A stretch of DNA of 64,000 bases from Epiperipatus broadwayi (Eukaryota > Onychophora > Udeonychophora > Euonychophora > Peripatidae): positions 5,026,001 to 5,090,000 of the forward strand of contig JAQFVV010012395.1 in NCBI GenBank assembly GCA_028023455.1, written 5' to 3'. Positions 22,981-35,419 of this stretch are shown one piece after another. Each line of letters opens with the position of its first letter. Position 1 is the stretch's first letter. The position numbers and the translations under genes were made by a program. Below the pieces are notes generated by a model. The model did not search any database and was not told the origin of the DNA. It was given only the letters and a program-made list of their open reading frames with translations.

Positions 22981-23362
22981 GGGTGCTGATATAGTATGCA
23001 CTTGGTGGCCATTTTGAATTTTAAACACCCAAAAACACTGCTGGCACATGCAAGCGATAAATGACATCGATTAGAAACACTCAGTTTTCAAAAAATTAAA
23101 TAGCCTAAGGCACTACAATTAAAAAAGGGGTGAAAGAAAGTAACATGGAAATTAAATAGCCTGAGACACTACACTTAAAAAAAAATTGCTGGAAAATAAA
23201 AAAATCAAAAATGCTATAAATTAAACATTTTAATAGTAAATCTCAAAAAATTAACATATGTTAAGGAAAAATATTCACATGAATTGCAGTACATTAAAAA
23301 AAAATCATAAATGTTATTTACAAAAGCCTGGGTGTATATAGCAATAATTAAATGCTATTTAC

Positions 23363-23492
23363 TTAGCGATAATTAGAAAAATAATAAATTCTACTTTCAA
23401 CAGCTTATTCCTATGGCGATAATTAAACGCAATCTCCTTTGCAATAATTAGAAAAATAATAAATGCTACTTTCAAAAGCTTATTCCTGTCTT
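23363..23492. repeat. direct repeat of about 52 bp, two copies
   Basis: CGATAATTAGAAAAATAATA with CTACTTTCAACAGCTTATTC and its near copy about 77 bp later. Two similar TAGCCTAAGGCACTACA units occur at 23100 and 23159. Confidence 0.6.
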
Positions 23493-23705
23493 TCAACAGT
23501 ATATACTAAATCAGTAATATAATTTTAAAAAACAATATTTAAAAACTATAATATTAATAATATTTGTAACATTGAACATTAAAAAAATTACAAAATCCTT
23601 TAAAATAAATCAAAAACACTAATTTATATAATGATAATCAAACATTGTAATAATATAAACACAGTTATTCCAAGAATCTTTATTGCAAACTTTCAGTAAC
23701 ATAAG

Positions 23706-24655
23706 ATAGTAAGAGTACCAAACTCTCCATATAGTAGTGCCACCAAGTGAAAGTCTTTATAATCAATGGATGCAGAAAGATAGTGCATAAAATCTCTATC
23801 TAATGCCTACTCATCCAACATTCCCAGACTAGTTTCTAGCTTGTGGCTTTCATCAGTGATGATTCTTGGATTGAGAGCACTACACCTAGATCTTAGGATC
23901 TCATGCAACCCACCAGCAGCTACCTTCTACCTATTTTGTTAACTATAAATCTACGAGCTCAAGATGAAAACACTATAATATTTTCAACCCAAGCTCATTT
24001 GCTTGTACAGTCATATAGATCTGAACCCAATTAAGCATCTATACATTTTGGTGTCTTTGGTTTTTCAAAAACCACAGTCACCATTATTCTACGGGCAGAA
24101 TATATATAAAAGCATCAAAACATCGCATTATCATAATTTCATATGCATACATATGCTACTAATAAAAGTACCAAACTCTCCATATAGTAATGCCATCAAG
24201 TGCAAGCCTTTGTAACCAATGAATGCATAATAAATGGTGATCATATGATGTTTTTATACATATCCTACCCAATGGATAATGGCGTCTATGGTTTTTGAAA
24301 AACCAAAGATACCAAAATATATAGATGTGAAACTCAGTTCAGTTTTTTATGACTGTACAAGTGAATAAGTTTGGGTTAGAAACATTATGGTATTTTCATC
24401 TTGAACTCCTAGTTTTATAGTTAACAAAATAAGTAAAAAGTGGTTGCTGGAGCATGCATTACATCCTAAGATTTAAGTGCAGTGCTCCCAGGCTCCTCAC
24501 TCCTGAAATCCACAAGCTAGAAACTAGTCTGGGGAGGTTGGATAAGTAGACACTAAATAGGAATTTTATGCATAAGTCTTTCTGCATCCATAATTACAAA
24601 GGCTTGCACATGGTGGCACTACTGTGTGGAGAGTTTGGTACTCTTAATAACAGCA
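23706..24655. mobile_element. family A, longest foldback copy
   Basis: A roughly 950-bp near-palindrome. Its ends are AGAGTACCAAACTCTCCATA and its complement. Arms include the CTAGTTTCTAGCTTGTGG motif (left) and CCACAAGCTAGAAACTAG (right). The centre holds two inverted copies of a CATTTTGGTGTCTTTGGTTTTT block, with a further partial family A copy inserted near 24166-24250. The right-arm ribozyme core is mutated (CUCCUGAAA in place of CUGAUGAA), so it is probably inactive. Confidence 0.75.
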
Positions 24656-25103
24656 TGAGTAAGCATATGAAATTTGTGATTATGTAAAGTTTTGATGGTT
24701 TTAACTTAATATATTCATGTTCAACACTAGTAATGATTATATATAAAAATAATATACAAGCAATTCTTACGCTTATTATCTCTATAAAATTTCAAAATGT
24801 TAGAAAGAATATTAAATATCTAATCATTTAACATGTATAAAAGTGAATTTTAAAGAATTATTTGTCATTCATACTGTCTAATTATTTTAATTGCTTATCC
24901 ACGCTCACACTACTTTCACATTTTATTTATTTAAGACTATTGTAGCATTGAAAATAGAATTGTTTATATTTTTAACATGAATTCTTATAATTTTATTTTT
25001 ATTTTTTTAATAGCTTTCACCATAAATAAACCAACATGAAATTTTCATTATCCAAGACTAAAATTTAAAATATTTAAACTTTAAATATTAAAAAAAACTA
25101 ATG

Positions 25104-25154
25104 TTACTGTTCTATTAGCCAGTGTCAGCAGCTGATGCCAGCTAATAGAACAGT
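25104..25154. repeat. short strong hairpin
   Basis: TACTGTTCTATTAGC pairs perfectly with GCTAATAGAACAGTA; the loop region contains CAGCAGCTG. No tail or promoter was seen. Confidence 0.7.
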
Positions 25155-25939
25155 ATCAAATTAATTATTAATTTATTATTAAAAATATACATCACTTATA
25201 AAACATTATTAAAAATAAATAAAATAATAATCAATATATATCTATAATAAAAATTCATCCATAATTTTAAACAGTTATAATACAGTTTACAAATGAGTTA
25301 TGCATAAATGGAGGTATCAATAGCATCTAACTTTAATTTAAGTTTTTATATTCATAAAAATGAAGTGCCCTTTAGTATACATCTCAGCTATTGACTGCAA
25401 ATTCTTTATTACTTTCTTTTAAATTTCATATAACATTCAATATTCACAATTCCTTTTAAATGTAATTCTTTGTTTTATTTATTATGTTGTAGAGAGTTTT
25501 TTGAGACATTTTGGAAACTTTCTGTATGAAATTGGTTTCTATATCCAAGAAGGATCTTACTAAGTTAGCCTGCCTTGGTTTGAGGATTAACAATAAAACT
25601 AAATTTGTGCTCGAGAAATTGTTAAAACTTAAATTTTGGCTATAATGATTTCAAAATGCTAGTGACTATTAAATTCCTTGTAACAATTTTAAAACACTGC
25701 AGACTATGGAGTATTTCTCATAGACTGCTTTAAATTATTTTTTTAAAACAATATCAATCAGGATATGTGATTAACATGCATTCCAGAATTAATAAATCTT
25801 TTGCTAAGTGTTTAATAAGTTTTAAAACATTAATTGTATATTATGATTATTTCTTATTTCTATTAATTAAACTTAAAATTACATTATACAATATTAAAAT
25901 TATCTATTTTAAAACATTCTTACAATATATATATATAAT

Positions 25940-26120
25940 TCAAATTTGCATATATTTATTCATATGCATAACAAAATGTTTTTTTTCTTTATAATCTAAA
26001 GCTGAGTGCACTTTTGGTGAAATTCACCATAACCATAGCTACAGTGCACTCGGCTTTAGGTTACAAAGAAGAAAGAAATTACTTCATTGTGCAGATAAAC
26101 AAGCATATGCAAATTTGAAT
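25940..26120. repeat. foldback element
   Basis: Centre GTGCACTTTTGGTGAAATTCACC; arms CTAAAGCTGAGTGCACT versus AGTGCACTCGGCTTTAG, extending to ATATTTATTCATATGCATA and its partner near 26100. Confidence 0.65.
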
Positions 26121-27194
26121 TACAAATACAAATGAAGGCAGAAATCAATATTAATGTATAAATAAATAAATATTATTTGCATATATGCATAACATATACA
26201 TATATTAAACATAACATATATGACTACATATGTTTTTATTATTATATTAAAATAGATTTAACCTTACTTTGCTTTGCCTAGCATATCTCTAAAGACTGGA
26301 TGTACTATGCTGTATTATGCCATCCTATCCATGTGAAATTATATCATTTCAATATATAAAGATATTTTGTCTGAAGATAGGTTATCAGAATGCTATGAAT
26401 AAGCAATATTTAATCATCATTGTGTTTTTTTAATTGTAAATGTATAAACTTTAATAAACCTTTTACAGAATTAATATGAATAGAAGCTAGCAATAAAAAA
26501 AAGTTTATTTAGAAGACATTTCCAGATATTCTGACAGATAAATTATATTCTGCTTATTAATATTGAAAATGCCATATTTCTTGACAAATATAGTATAGCT
26601 ATGTCAACAAAATCATACCCATGATTCATTTGATTATGGTAATAATTTGCCATTGCTTTCAGCACACACTTAAAAAATTTTTTTATTTATAATAGAACAT
26701 AGTATATACTAACTTTGCAAAATACTTAGAAGAAACTGGCAAGCTCAAAAGCTGCTAATCCCAGCATAGAAAATGGGGGAGGGGGGAGCTGAATTTAGAA
26801 GAATTTTTGTTTTATGCACCAGTAAATAAATAAATGATCAAATAGTATTTATTGCTCAGCATTTTATATGAAGTTTGAACATCAGGTGCAGCATAAGTTA
26901 ACTGTGATTCATGATTTAATCTCTAGAGTCTGCCATTCCAACATTGATACTAGTTATTCAAATTTATTAATAATAAAAGCTTTTAATTTTATATGACACT
27001 AATTCCAGCAATGATTAATACACTATGGTTGTGCCAAAAAGTAAATGATTTATTAATATCAACTTGGGGTGAGGGCTTTTTCTGACAAAGAACAATTTAG
27101 CTCCCATTTTTGAACTCCAGCATCTAATAAAAAAACTATATTTAATAATAAAACAAGTATGAATTACGTTTTGTTTTTTATTAGCATATTTTTC

Positions 27195-27400
27195 TATTCT
27201 CAGTACTTTTATGCCATCTAGTGTCAGCTTTAGCAAGCAATAGATGCCAGATGGTAGTGCTTAAAAAATTATTATCCATTATTTCTAGAATATTGCTTTC
27301 ATCAGTGGGAAGCTTTTTGGATTTTTTTGAACAGTGTATTTGGACTAATCACTGATGAAAGCCATTTAGATACTGGTCTGGGAAAACATTTATTGATTAC
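27195..27400. repeat. old, diverged family A-like foldback
   Basis: Contains CACTGATGAAAGCC and GATACTGGTCTGGG in family A order, with inverted partners upstream (GCTTTCATCAGTG). Stem II and the GAAA core are lost. Confidence 0.45.
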
Positions 27401-28289
27401 TAAAACACACTATTTGACATAAAAATAGTGAGAATAGAAAAATGTGTCAGTGAACAGCAATGTGTAAGCAAAGGTCATGTGATGAGTTGTTGGCTATATA
27501 TTGGCTCAAAGTTTGTGATTTTTAGATTCTGTAAAGTCACCATTAGGATTTAGTCATCATGTGAATAATGCTTCTCCAGAATGACTAATCTTCTGTTTGA
27601 TTTTTCAAGATGTTTCCTAGCACATTCATTGACATAATGGTACAGCTCATCTATTTCATTGCTTGTTAACTTTTTCTTTTACTATCAGCCTTTTCAAACA
27701 GTGTATTCTATTCTATCAAATCATTTCAACATGAGCATTATACCTCATATGAAAGTTAGATCTAATCTGCTATAATATATAATTGTTTGATTTTTTTTAA
27801 TGTCCATGGCATTTTCAATAGTCTTTGCCAACATCAGAATTTCAATGCTTTTTCATTGACTAATTTTCACAACCGTAAAAAGTGCAAAAAATAACATGAC
27901 TTATACCAAGAGTAGTTTTATAGCATCTGTAAGTAATATCATCATAAAAGTTACAGGAAACTATTTAAAACATTTCAAAATAAAAAAGGGATGCATTTTT
28001 TCTATAAATAGGTTGTGGAAAATCCAGTTTCAAAATACATATTATTATCAAGTCATTTTTAATTAGTGGTTATTTTTGTCACACTGCCTGCATTTATATC
28101 AAAGTTTAGCTTATGTGAAGATAATCTTGAGAATAAATGTATAGAAATGAGCATATTTCCTATAGATACACTACAGTAAATGGAATTCAGAAGTGAATAA
28201 TTATTTAGTTCAATTGATATGATTTAAAACAAAAAGATTAGTTAACAAATAGAAGAAAAATAAAACACGATTCTATGCTCTAAAATTAA

Positions 28290-28640
28290 AACAAAAAATG
28301 TATAAATCTCCTGCATTATTTACTTTATGGGTTTGAAACACAGAGTTTGGATTGAAAGAAGCAAAGACTGAAAATTTTTTATAAATTACCAAAAAAAGTA
28401 TTAAAGTGTTAAGAAGATGTGAGCTGGACATACTGCAATAAATTACAATACATTCAATGAACTAAATTACCAAAAAATAAAAAGCATTGTTGGAAAAGAG
28501 TTTTGATGAAGTCAATAATTAGACTACAACTAAAAATAGAATAACTGTAACAAGAGAAAGTTTTCTAATATAGTTGTGTGCTTACACTCGATCATAGTCT
28601 AGGTTTCAGAGGCACATATTCAGTAGCTGGTTGCAGTAGT
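28290..28640 (+). mobile_element. possible LINE C-terminal fragment
   Basis: A plus-strand stretch around 28320 reads LYGFETQSLD, resembling the LLYGSETWTL motif after the RT domain of many LINEs. It is followed by a degenerate LK.F..P.KVLK segment. It is short and broken. Confidence 0.4.
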
Positions 28641-29199
28641 TGAATAGTGTTAAGGTGAAGATCAAGATGTGTGCATTTTGTAAGCAAAAAAAATCCCATT
28701 TATGATGACAAATATATTGTGCCAAACTATACATAGTTGAAGAAGATGTGTAAAAGTGATTAAGATAGCAAATAAAATACTTCTATATGTTTGGTTCACT
28801 GGGATAAGTATAACATCTTGGAACGTAGGACTGACTTTACATATCGCTTGTATTTTTTAATAGCCTTTGCAATTTATGTATTGACTTTTTTCAAGGATCA
28901 AAAATTTTAATAAAATACTATGAAAATAAAAAGGTTATAATCAATGATTCATGATATGCTGAAGAGACTTTTATTGTACGCTGCTGGGTTGTTGAGACAC
29001 CTAATGATTTTTTAAAATATATATCACAAAAAAAACATTATTGTTAAATTGTCTACTGATTTTTATCATAAAAATGTACTTGCTATATATATATATATAT
29101 TTGCAATGTCATGGTGATTAAAGACATTCCATAATCATTCATTTTCAGCCCAATCCTGTAAAGATAGCAATAATTAATAATCATATGACTTTTTTCACC

Positions 29200-29292
29200 A
29201 GAAGTTTGAATGCCAGAAGGGATAGAATTAGGCTATGATCCGTGGATCTCGAGTTACATATCTTCCACTCTACTACTGCAACACATCATGAA
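29200..29292 (-). mobile_element. SINE-3 relative
   Basis: CCAGAAGGGATAGAATTAGG and GATCTCGAGTTACATATCTT followed by CCACTCTACTACTGCAAC resemble the minus-strand SINE-3 layout. Confidence 0.35.
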
Positions 29293-29739
29293 GGATGATG
29301 ATGATAATACTGGCACTATCATGACATTGCTTTTAGTCTGACTTCATCACAAATACCCACTCAACTCAAGAAACCTTGAAAACTTTAAGATTGTGTTGAA
29401 TCCAATGCTAAGGTGAAGTTATTGCTAAGAGGGAAACGTTTTCCACAGATTCACAATTAACAATAGGAACAAATAGATATAACAAATCTCAACACATTGT
29501 CTGAACTGTGCTAGCAATAAGAATTAATACTTCGATTATATATATAAACTTTGTCTTCTTTTAGGATGATAATTCAAGAGTTATGTTTCTAAGCATATGA
29601 AGATTTTTTTTTTTGCTTTGCTTTCTGCAATTATCGTTTCTTGCAAGCATTCTGCATTAAAATACATTTAAACATTTTTTATTCAATCTTTTATGTTCTA
29701 AAATATTAATGGCTTATTGCTTTTTTATTTCTTTCTTAG

Positions 29740-29840
29740 ATAATTATGATTATCAGATCCGTCAGTCTACTGTTGACAATGGCTATTATCGATCCCGCCC
29801 CTCTTCAACCAGAACTTTGTCGTCAACCTATTCTACTATA
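29740..29840 (+). CDS. exon-like orphan segment of unknown gene
   Basis: A pyrimidine tract ending in ctttcttAG at 29738-29739 is followed by an open frame with balanced composition and several CpGs, unusual for its surroundings. The frame gives NYDYQIRQSTVDNGYYRSRP and then SSTRTLSSTYSTI, rich in Ser, Thr, Tyr and Arg, like a disordered or phosphorylated region. A weak donor (ATA|GTTAAT) is possible at 29841. A SINE is inserted immediately downstream (duplication starting at 29847). I do not recognise the protein. It would be a plus-strand gene inside or beside the putative ATPase intron. It could be a pseudo-exon. Confidence 0.3.
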
Positions 29841-29859
29841 GTTAATTTAAAAATAATTT

Positions 29860-29969
29860 GTCAAGCATTGGTGGTCGAGAGGTCAGCAACGGCTGCTTTA
29901 CAAGTAGTTGTCCCAGGTTAGCGGGTTCGCTTCCCGGCTGACACTATGATACATGAAAAAAAAAAAAAA
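29860..29969 (+). mobile_element. SINE-1 copy
   Basis: CAAGCATTGGTGGTCGAGAG, GGCTGCTTTACAAG, B-box GGGTTCGCTTCCC, A-tail. 13-bp duplications TTAAAAATAATTT (29847-29859 and 29970-29982). Sits just after the exon-like segment. Confidence 0.85.
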
Positions 29970-30099
29970 TTAAAAATAATTTTGAGTTGTTTACAACATT
30001 AATCAATAAAACAAAATCTTAAGTTTAATATTAAAATTTCTACTTAAAACATTTTATTTCTATTTATTTTAAAAACCGCAATTATAATCACTACTATGG

Positions 30100-31460
30100 A
30101 CACGTTTGTATCACTTTTTAAGGGATTAAACTTTTTTACTTCAATATAATATTTTAAAATAGTTTGTCACGCGAGCGAATCGAATACATCTTTGCGAGTT
30201 TAGTCTCTTCGCGAGCAAATATATAATTCGCTTTTTGTTTCCGAAAGAATATATGATCTATTTTAAATAAAAATCAGCTAGCTTAACTCTCCTTTTTTAA
30301 TGTGTGTATTGAAAGAGAGAGTATCTGCTGAGTATATACAATTAGACAAATTATTATTATTATTTTTAATAGAGCAAAGTTCGCGAAGATTTGCAATATT
30401 TATTAAAGAGTGAAATGGTAGATTTTTAATTTTGATAAAAGTAAAGCTTCAGCTCATGCGTAAAAATAAAAAATATATATAAATTATATAGTTTATTTTA
30501 TTGTTGGCGGAAGTCGAACTTGATAATTAGATCTGGGGTACGATCTTGTTCCATGACCTGAAAATCAAATCTGAGAGGAGCGTGAATTACTTTACAGTTA
30601 AGTATTTTCTCGAGCAAGTTCAGGAGTTGGGTTTAATCACTGGACTAACCAGTCAATAGTGGTCGGTAAATAAGTACAATCTCATCTGGAAGTTGAAAAA
30701 ATCCCAGATAATATTCATTGATCAGATGAGTGTCTATGCATTGCTTGAAGAATTAAACACAACTGGAACAAGATGCAGTCTTTATCACTGAGAAGGAAAT
30801 AACTTACCCAATGAATACCAAACTATAGTTAATAACTATCTCCAAACAAAATTTAATTATATACATTTATATAGCAATTATCAAACTGAATAGCCAGTTG
30901 AGTATTACGTTAGAGCATTGATATTTAACCATCTTTAATTTATATCTAGATTTATTTATTTTTAAAAAGATCCACTGATATAATTAGTGATGCGGAGAAA
31001 TACTATCTAAAATCTAAATCCAGAATTGACATATCTAAACCTCGAAATTCCAAGGAAAAACGGCTCATTTTCATTTCTACTGTTTTCCATTTATATTTAT
31101 GCAGACTAAACACCTAACTTTAGTGATCGATTCGCTCCAATGAAAAATGATTATAGAAAATTCATTCATTGGGGAGGAAAGTACCAGATATAAAATATAC
31201 CTACTATATAGTAAAAATGAGTTGTCCTTTATACCTGCCGCATTCTCACTTATTTAAGAATTATTTATCTTATTCTTTTCCAACACTACTTACTTTAGTC
31301 TTGCCTTTCATTGCGAACATAACGGAACAAAAGTCCTAAGGTTTACAAAATGATAGTTATCCTTTGACGCTCACGCGATTTCAGTTACCTCGTGCTCTGA
31401 TTGGTCTCGTTCGTCACCGCCACTTCGCTCCGTTCTTTACTATTGCTTTCTGGTATTTAA
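30100..31460. promoter_or_regulatory. CpG-containing, non-repetitive stretch; possible promoter
   Basis: Local CpG clusters (CACGCGAGCGAATCG near 30168, CTCTTCGCGAGCAA near 30206, TCACGCGATTTCAG near 31373) and inverted CCAAT (GATTGGTC near 31400) stand out from CpG-poor surroundings. It lies between the known ATPase exons and the candidate start exon. No transcript start can be read directly. Confidence 0.3.
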
Positions 31461-32078
31461 ATTTGTATTGTTTAGAAAAAAACAATTAAATATGACTTGC
31501 ATTCTCACATTATCATAATTAAATCTTTTTATATCTATTTCTCAGCTACTTTATCTTTAATTGGATTAACATTTTCCTCATATTTCTTTTGCTCATTACA
31601 ACTTTTCAGATATTTTCGTCTTTGAAATGCCACTATCTACTTTTTAGTAGCAATAATCTTTTTTTTTCATTTTCTTTATTTTTCTAATTTTATTTATCCA
31701 ATTTATTGTCATCTTTTTCTAACGGCTGGTTTCAGATCGATATATTAACAATCTCCATAGATCGATAAGTCTGGGGTGTTTTTTCGATGCTGTGGCAACA
31801 TGACTAATTTGAGAGATAAAGTTCTATGAGAAGTCAAGCTGACCTTTCTAGTGCCATATGCCTCATGTTTTCCTGAGCAACTTTCCATTCAAATTATTTT
31901 TAATAATAATGGCTAGAAAAAATATTTACTTACCTTCAATAACCTAAAATAAATTCTAATCCCATACTTATCAAAAGAGGGTAGCATCTTTAATCCTTTT
32001 GCAATACTTTTGATCAGATCATAAACTATCAAAATTCACTTCCCATAGAGAAAGCAACTAATTGTGATAACGGATCAT

Positions 32079-32394
32079 CACATGATCATCATCTCTTATG
32101 CTTGCTTATAGCTGTTATTAAATCAGGCAAAACTCTCCATACAGTCTCATAGTTTTATAGTTAAGTAGAGATAAAAGGTGACTGCTGGAGAGTTGCCTTA
32201 GATCCTAAGATCTAGGTGCAGTGCTCTCAGATCCAAAGCTTCTCACTGACGAAGGCCACAAGCTAGAAACTAGTCTGGGGATATTGGATTAGTAGGCACT
32301 AGATGGGAATTTTATGCACAAGCCTTCTGGCATCCATTGATTACTCTGGCTTATACTGAGTCGCAATACTGTATGGAGAGTTTTGCCTGTTTTA
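32079..32394 (+). mobile_element. family A element with hammerhead
   Basis: About 316 bp, flanked by 12-bp repeats differing at one base (ATAACGGATCAT at 32067-32078; ATAACTGATCAT at 32395-32406). Most of the left arm is deleted. The direct arm contains an intact ribozyme at 32240-32281. Confidence 0.75.
32240..32281 (+). ncRNA. type I hammerhead ribozyme, family A
   Basis: UUCUCA/UGGGGA stem I (two G-U pairs), CUGACGA, GGC/GCU stem II with loop CACAA, GAA, minimal stem III and C17 at 32275. The changes from other copies keep pairing by wobble. Confidence 0.65.
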
Positions 32395-33539
32395 ATAACT
32401 GATCATATTTCATTCAAGTTAGTGATTGCAAATTTTTAGATTCTTGTCGACCAAAAGATCCTGTAATGAATTTAGACTATCTTCCTTCTGGCCCTTTGAT
32501 AACATCATACTTCCTGCTTTCCTAGCCTATTTCTACAAATAACATTGGTCAGAGTTTTGAAGAACAGGCTAAAACACAACATGGAATATTATTTAAAAGT
32601 CTTCAATATTTTATCCTAATGAAAAGAGGTACAGCCAGCAATTCAAAAAAATGTGGGAGCACAGGTCTCTGTACATAAGTAGACACAAAATAATTAAGAT
32701 AATTATGAATAGTAACAAAATGTTCAGCAAGCTGAATGTAAGTGCTCATGTGCATTTATTAAAGACTTATAAGCTATCTAAAAATCCAGACATAATCTGG
32801 CTGTTAGATTAACATTAGGGCAATTTTACAAGGCCAAATATTCTGAAGATTATTACAAGATAATGTTTTATCCTCATTTGCTAGTCATCAAACAAAATAA
32901 AAGTATTTTCCTCCTACAATAATGAATATCTAATTGAAGTTTTGATCTGACAACATGAATTTGTTATAATAAATTTGTCATGTATTGGAACAGTCAAAAA
33001 TGCACAGTTAATATGAAAATCATCCAAGGGGGATTTGCTTCACATTTTGACATCACATGATCAAAAACTTTTTCTTTTTATATCCTGCTAGACTCAGTTA
33101 GATGCAAGAGACTCTTATTATATTCTAATCAAGCCAGATGTTCTTTAACATGTTTTAGTACTAATCAAATAAATATGACCAAATGCCTGGGTAGGAATCA
33201 TGCCTCTACTTGGCATTGGTGATCAAAATTTACAAATTAATTGATAGAAATGAACGTCTACCTGGTAAATAACAATAATAATATAAAGTGGCAGGAAAAA
33301 GCGTCTGTTTTACACTTGTTTACAGACAATGAATATTTTATATATAAAACAGCCTAAAATAATAGTACATTAGCTCAAGAAAATTAAACACACATAAATG
33401 TCCTTTCCCAAATCCGTGAGGGTATTTTGCTTAAAACTGTATATTTTCATAACTAAGAAAAAGAATCTTTCTTAATTTATATAGTCCTTTATTCCATCCA
33501 GAAGTCATTAATCCACATTATTTACGTTAATGGTTAAAA

Positions 33540-33924
33540 ATATAAATAATCACCAATATATGTATTTCATGCTAAACCAGCAATCATCAGTTGGTCCAGA
33601 TTACTATCCCCACACACATATATACATTTAATGCTCAGCTTTATATTAAGATAGCCAATTTTCATACTTTAATGGACAGGCTTCAAACTACTCTAACCCA
33701 CAACTCTTCAGCCATCCATTTTATTTGAAAATCTGATGATGGAACATTCAAAGCATGAAATACATATATTGGTGATTATTTATCTTTTCAACATGTGTGT
33801 GATCAGGTGGGTCAGCAATATGAGATGGAATGGAGAGTTGAGGGTCATGTGAACGTCTGAGTTCGAATCCCTTATATATTATATTATATATGCAGGTGTG
33901 TATAAACCTGTACGGTGTAATAAA
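33540..33924 (-). mobile_element. family D foldback element with hammerhead
   Basis: 385-bp element flanked by perfect 13-bp duplications TTAATGGTTAAAA (33527-33539 and 33925-33937). A minus-strand arm with an intact hammerhead (33552-33595) is followed by a plus-strand half (33733-33775) sharing only the downstream half of the core. A tRNA-like tail follows, with TCAGCAATATGAGATGG and the B-box-like GAGTTCGAATCCC (about 33812-33872). Confidence 0.8.
33552..33595 (-). ncRNA. type I hammerhead ribozyme, family D
   Basis: Minus strand, in order. Stem I strand ACCAA; core CUGAUGA; stem II UGCU/AGCA with loop GGUUU; core GAA; stem III AUA/UAU with loop CA; H17 = A; then the partner stem I strand UUGGU. 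Predicted cleavage falls between 33557 and 33556. All invariant core bases are present. The 10.1/11.1 pair is U-U rather than G-C, so activity may be reduced. Confidence 0.7.
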
Positions 33925-35419
33925 TTAATGGTTAAAATGTTATTCTAACTCTTAATACATTGCAGGCTAGTGGAAATGATCATTATTAACTCTTATTTTA
34001 AAATAATTAATGAAATAATGCCAAAGAAAATGTAAAATAAATCATAACAATCCATACAAAATTTTTAATGGAAATGGGATATACAGATATAGATTAAATA
34101 TCTAATGTTAGTGAGATATAAATCATAATAATATATAATTAAAGTTCATACAAGTAACCCTTTTCTTATCAATCCATCATGTTCTGAACTCACTTGTAGA
34201 TTTTTTGAGGCATAATAGGTATAACAAAACTATGTTTACTGATATTCTATGAAGCTTCTGAGATCGTTCTTGCTGACTGACATGATCTCCATTAATATGC
34301 ATTTCTATTTTATTCACTGGGCAGCACCTGATAGTGTTTCTCTCGTTGAATGATCTATAGTCTCTTGCCCAAAGCTATAGACACTTTTGTAGTTAGATAT
34401 ACAGTTTGCATATAATCTGGACACAATGATCAATGTAATGATTATTTAGTACATTATGGCAACTTTTCTACTTCATGATGGAACTAAACTCATATTTTAC
34501 CCAGCTTGGCCACAGAAAAACAGTTGACAGCCTTCTGTACTCTGTCATTATATTTTAACAATACTTCTGTCAGTCAAGAAAAGATGAATGAATGAAGAAT
34601 CAAAGTATAAACATACTATAATCAAACATAATAAATGATCTTCTGAAAGATACCTGTTTATAGTTCACTGATCTGCGTTATCAGTTTTCATCATAGTTCG
34701 ATTTCATATGTCCATCCATTGGTTGTAGATTAGTTCTAAACTTCATTGTGATCCATAGCTTATTGACCAATTACAGATTTTACAAAACTTGGCTTTGAAA
34801 AGAGATTATAATAAAATAAAAGTTAGTTTTACTAAACAACATACGATTTTTATCTCCTAATTAACTGATCGGTTTATCTAGAATTTAATTAAAATAATGT
34901 CATTTTCTCCCACCTAATTATAAAATACCTTTACAATTGTTAATTAATTCTAGCACGTGTGCGACGCAACTGTTCCCAAAAGCTATAAAGTGTTAATATA
35001 AAATAGATAACTAAAAACAAACGTGCTAGAATATATATATTTCCCAAAAGTAAAAAAAATATTTGACTTAATTGTTAATTAATAAAATATCTTGTTTTAA
35101 ATTATTTAAATTGATTTAGATTTAATGAGGCCATATACATTTTGTCCGTGCATATACTTATATATATACTTTCTGTCTAGAAAAATGTTGAAAAATCTTT
35201 AATTTAAAAATTACTAACAATTTTTTTCTCAATTATATATATGAAGGGCATATATATCGCTTCAATATCAAAAACTTTGTATTTTTGTCTGTATTGGGAT
35301 GAAAAATCAGAACCATTCATTCGCATATCTTTAGATTTATTAGAGGTTTAATCAAGGATTTAGATCTTGATTTACTTATATAAAAATATTTGATAAATAA
35401 GAAATAATTTGGACATAGT

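Larger units (their letters stand above)
21800..23700. other. AT-rich, no gene seen
   Basis: Contains the SINE-3 copy at 22.9 kb and the short direct repeats at 23.1-23.5 kb. Small frames show no domain. Confidence 0.5.
24660..27190. other. AT-rich with two foldbacks, no gene seen
   Basis: Only the hairpin at 25.1 kb and the foldback at 25.9-26.1 kb stand out. A G-run (GGGGGAGGGGGGAG) occurs near 26775. Confidence 0.5.
32407..35400. other. no gene seen apart from the family D element
   Basis: Moderately complex sequence at 32.4-33.5 and 34.1-34.8 kb suggests old transposon debris without readable motifs. Confidence 0.4.

Noticed and set aside
33733-33775. Second hammerhead in family D on the plus strand
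   Set aside because: Core halves are present, but stem II is irregular and the upstream sequence does not pair with UUGGU, so it is not counted as intact.
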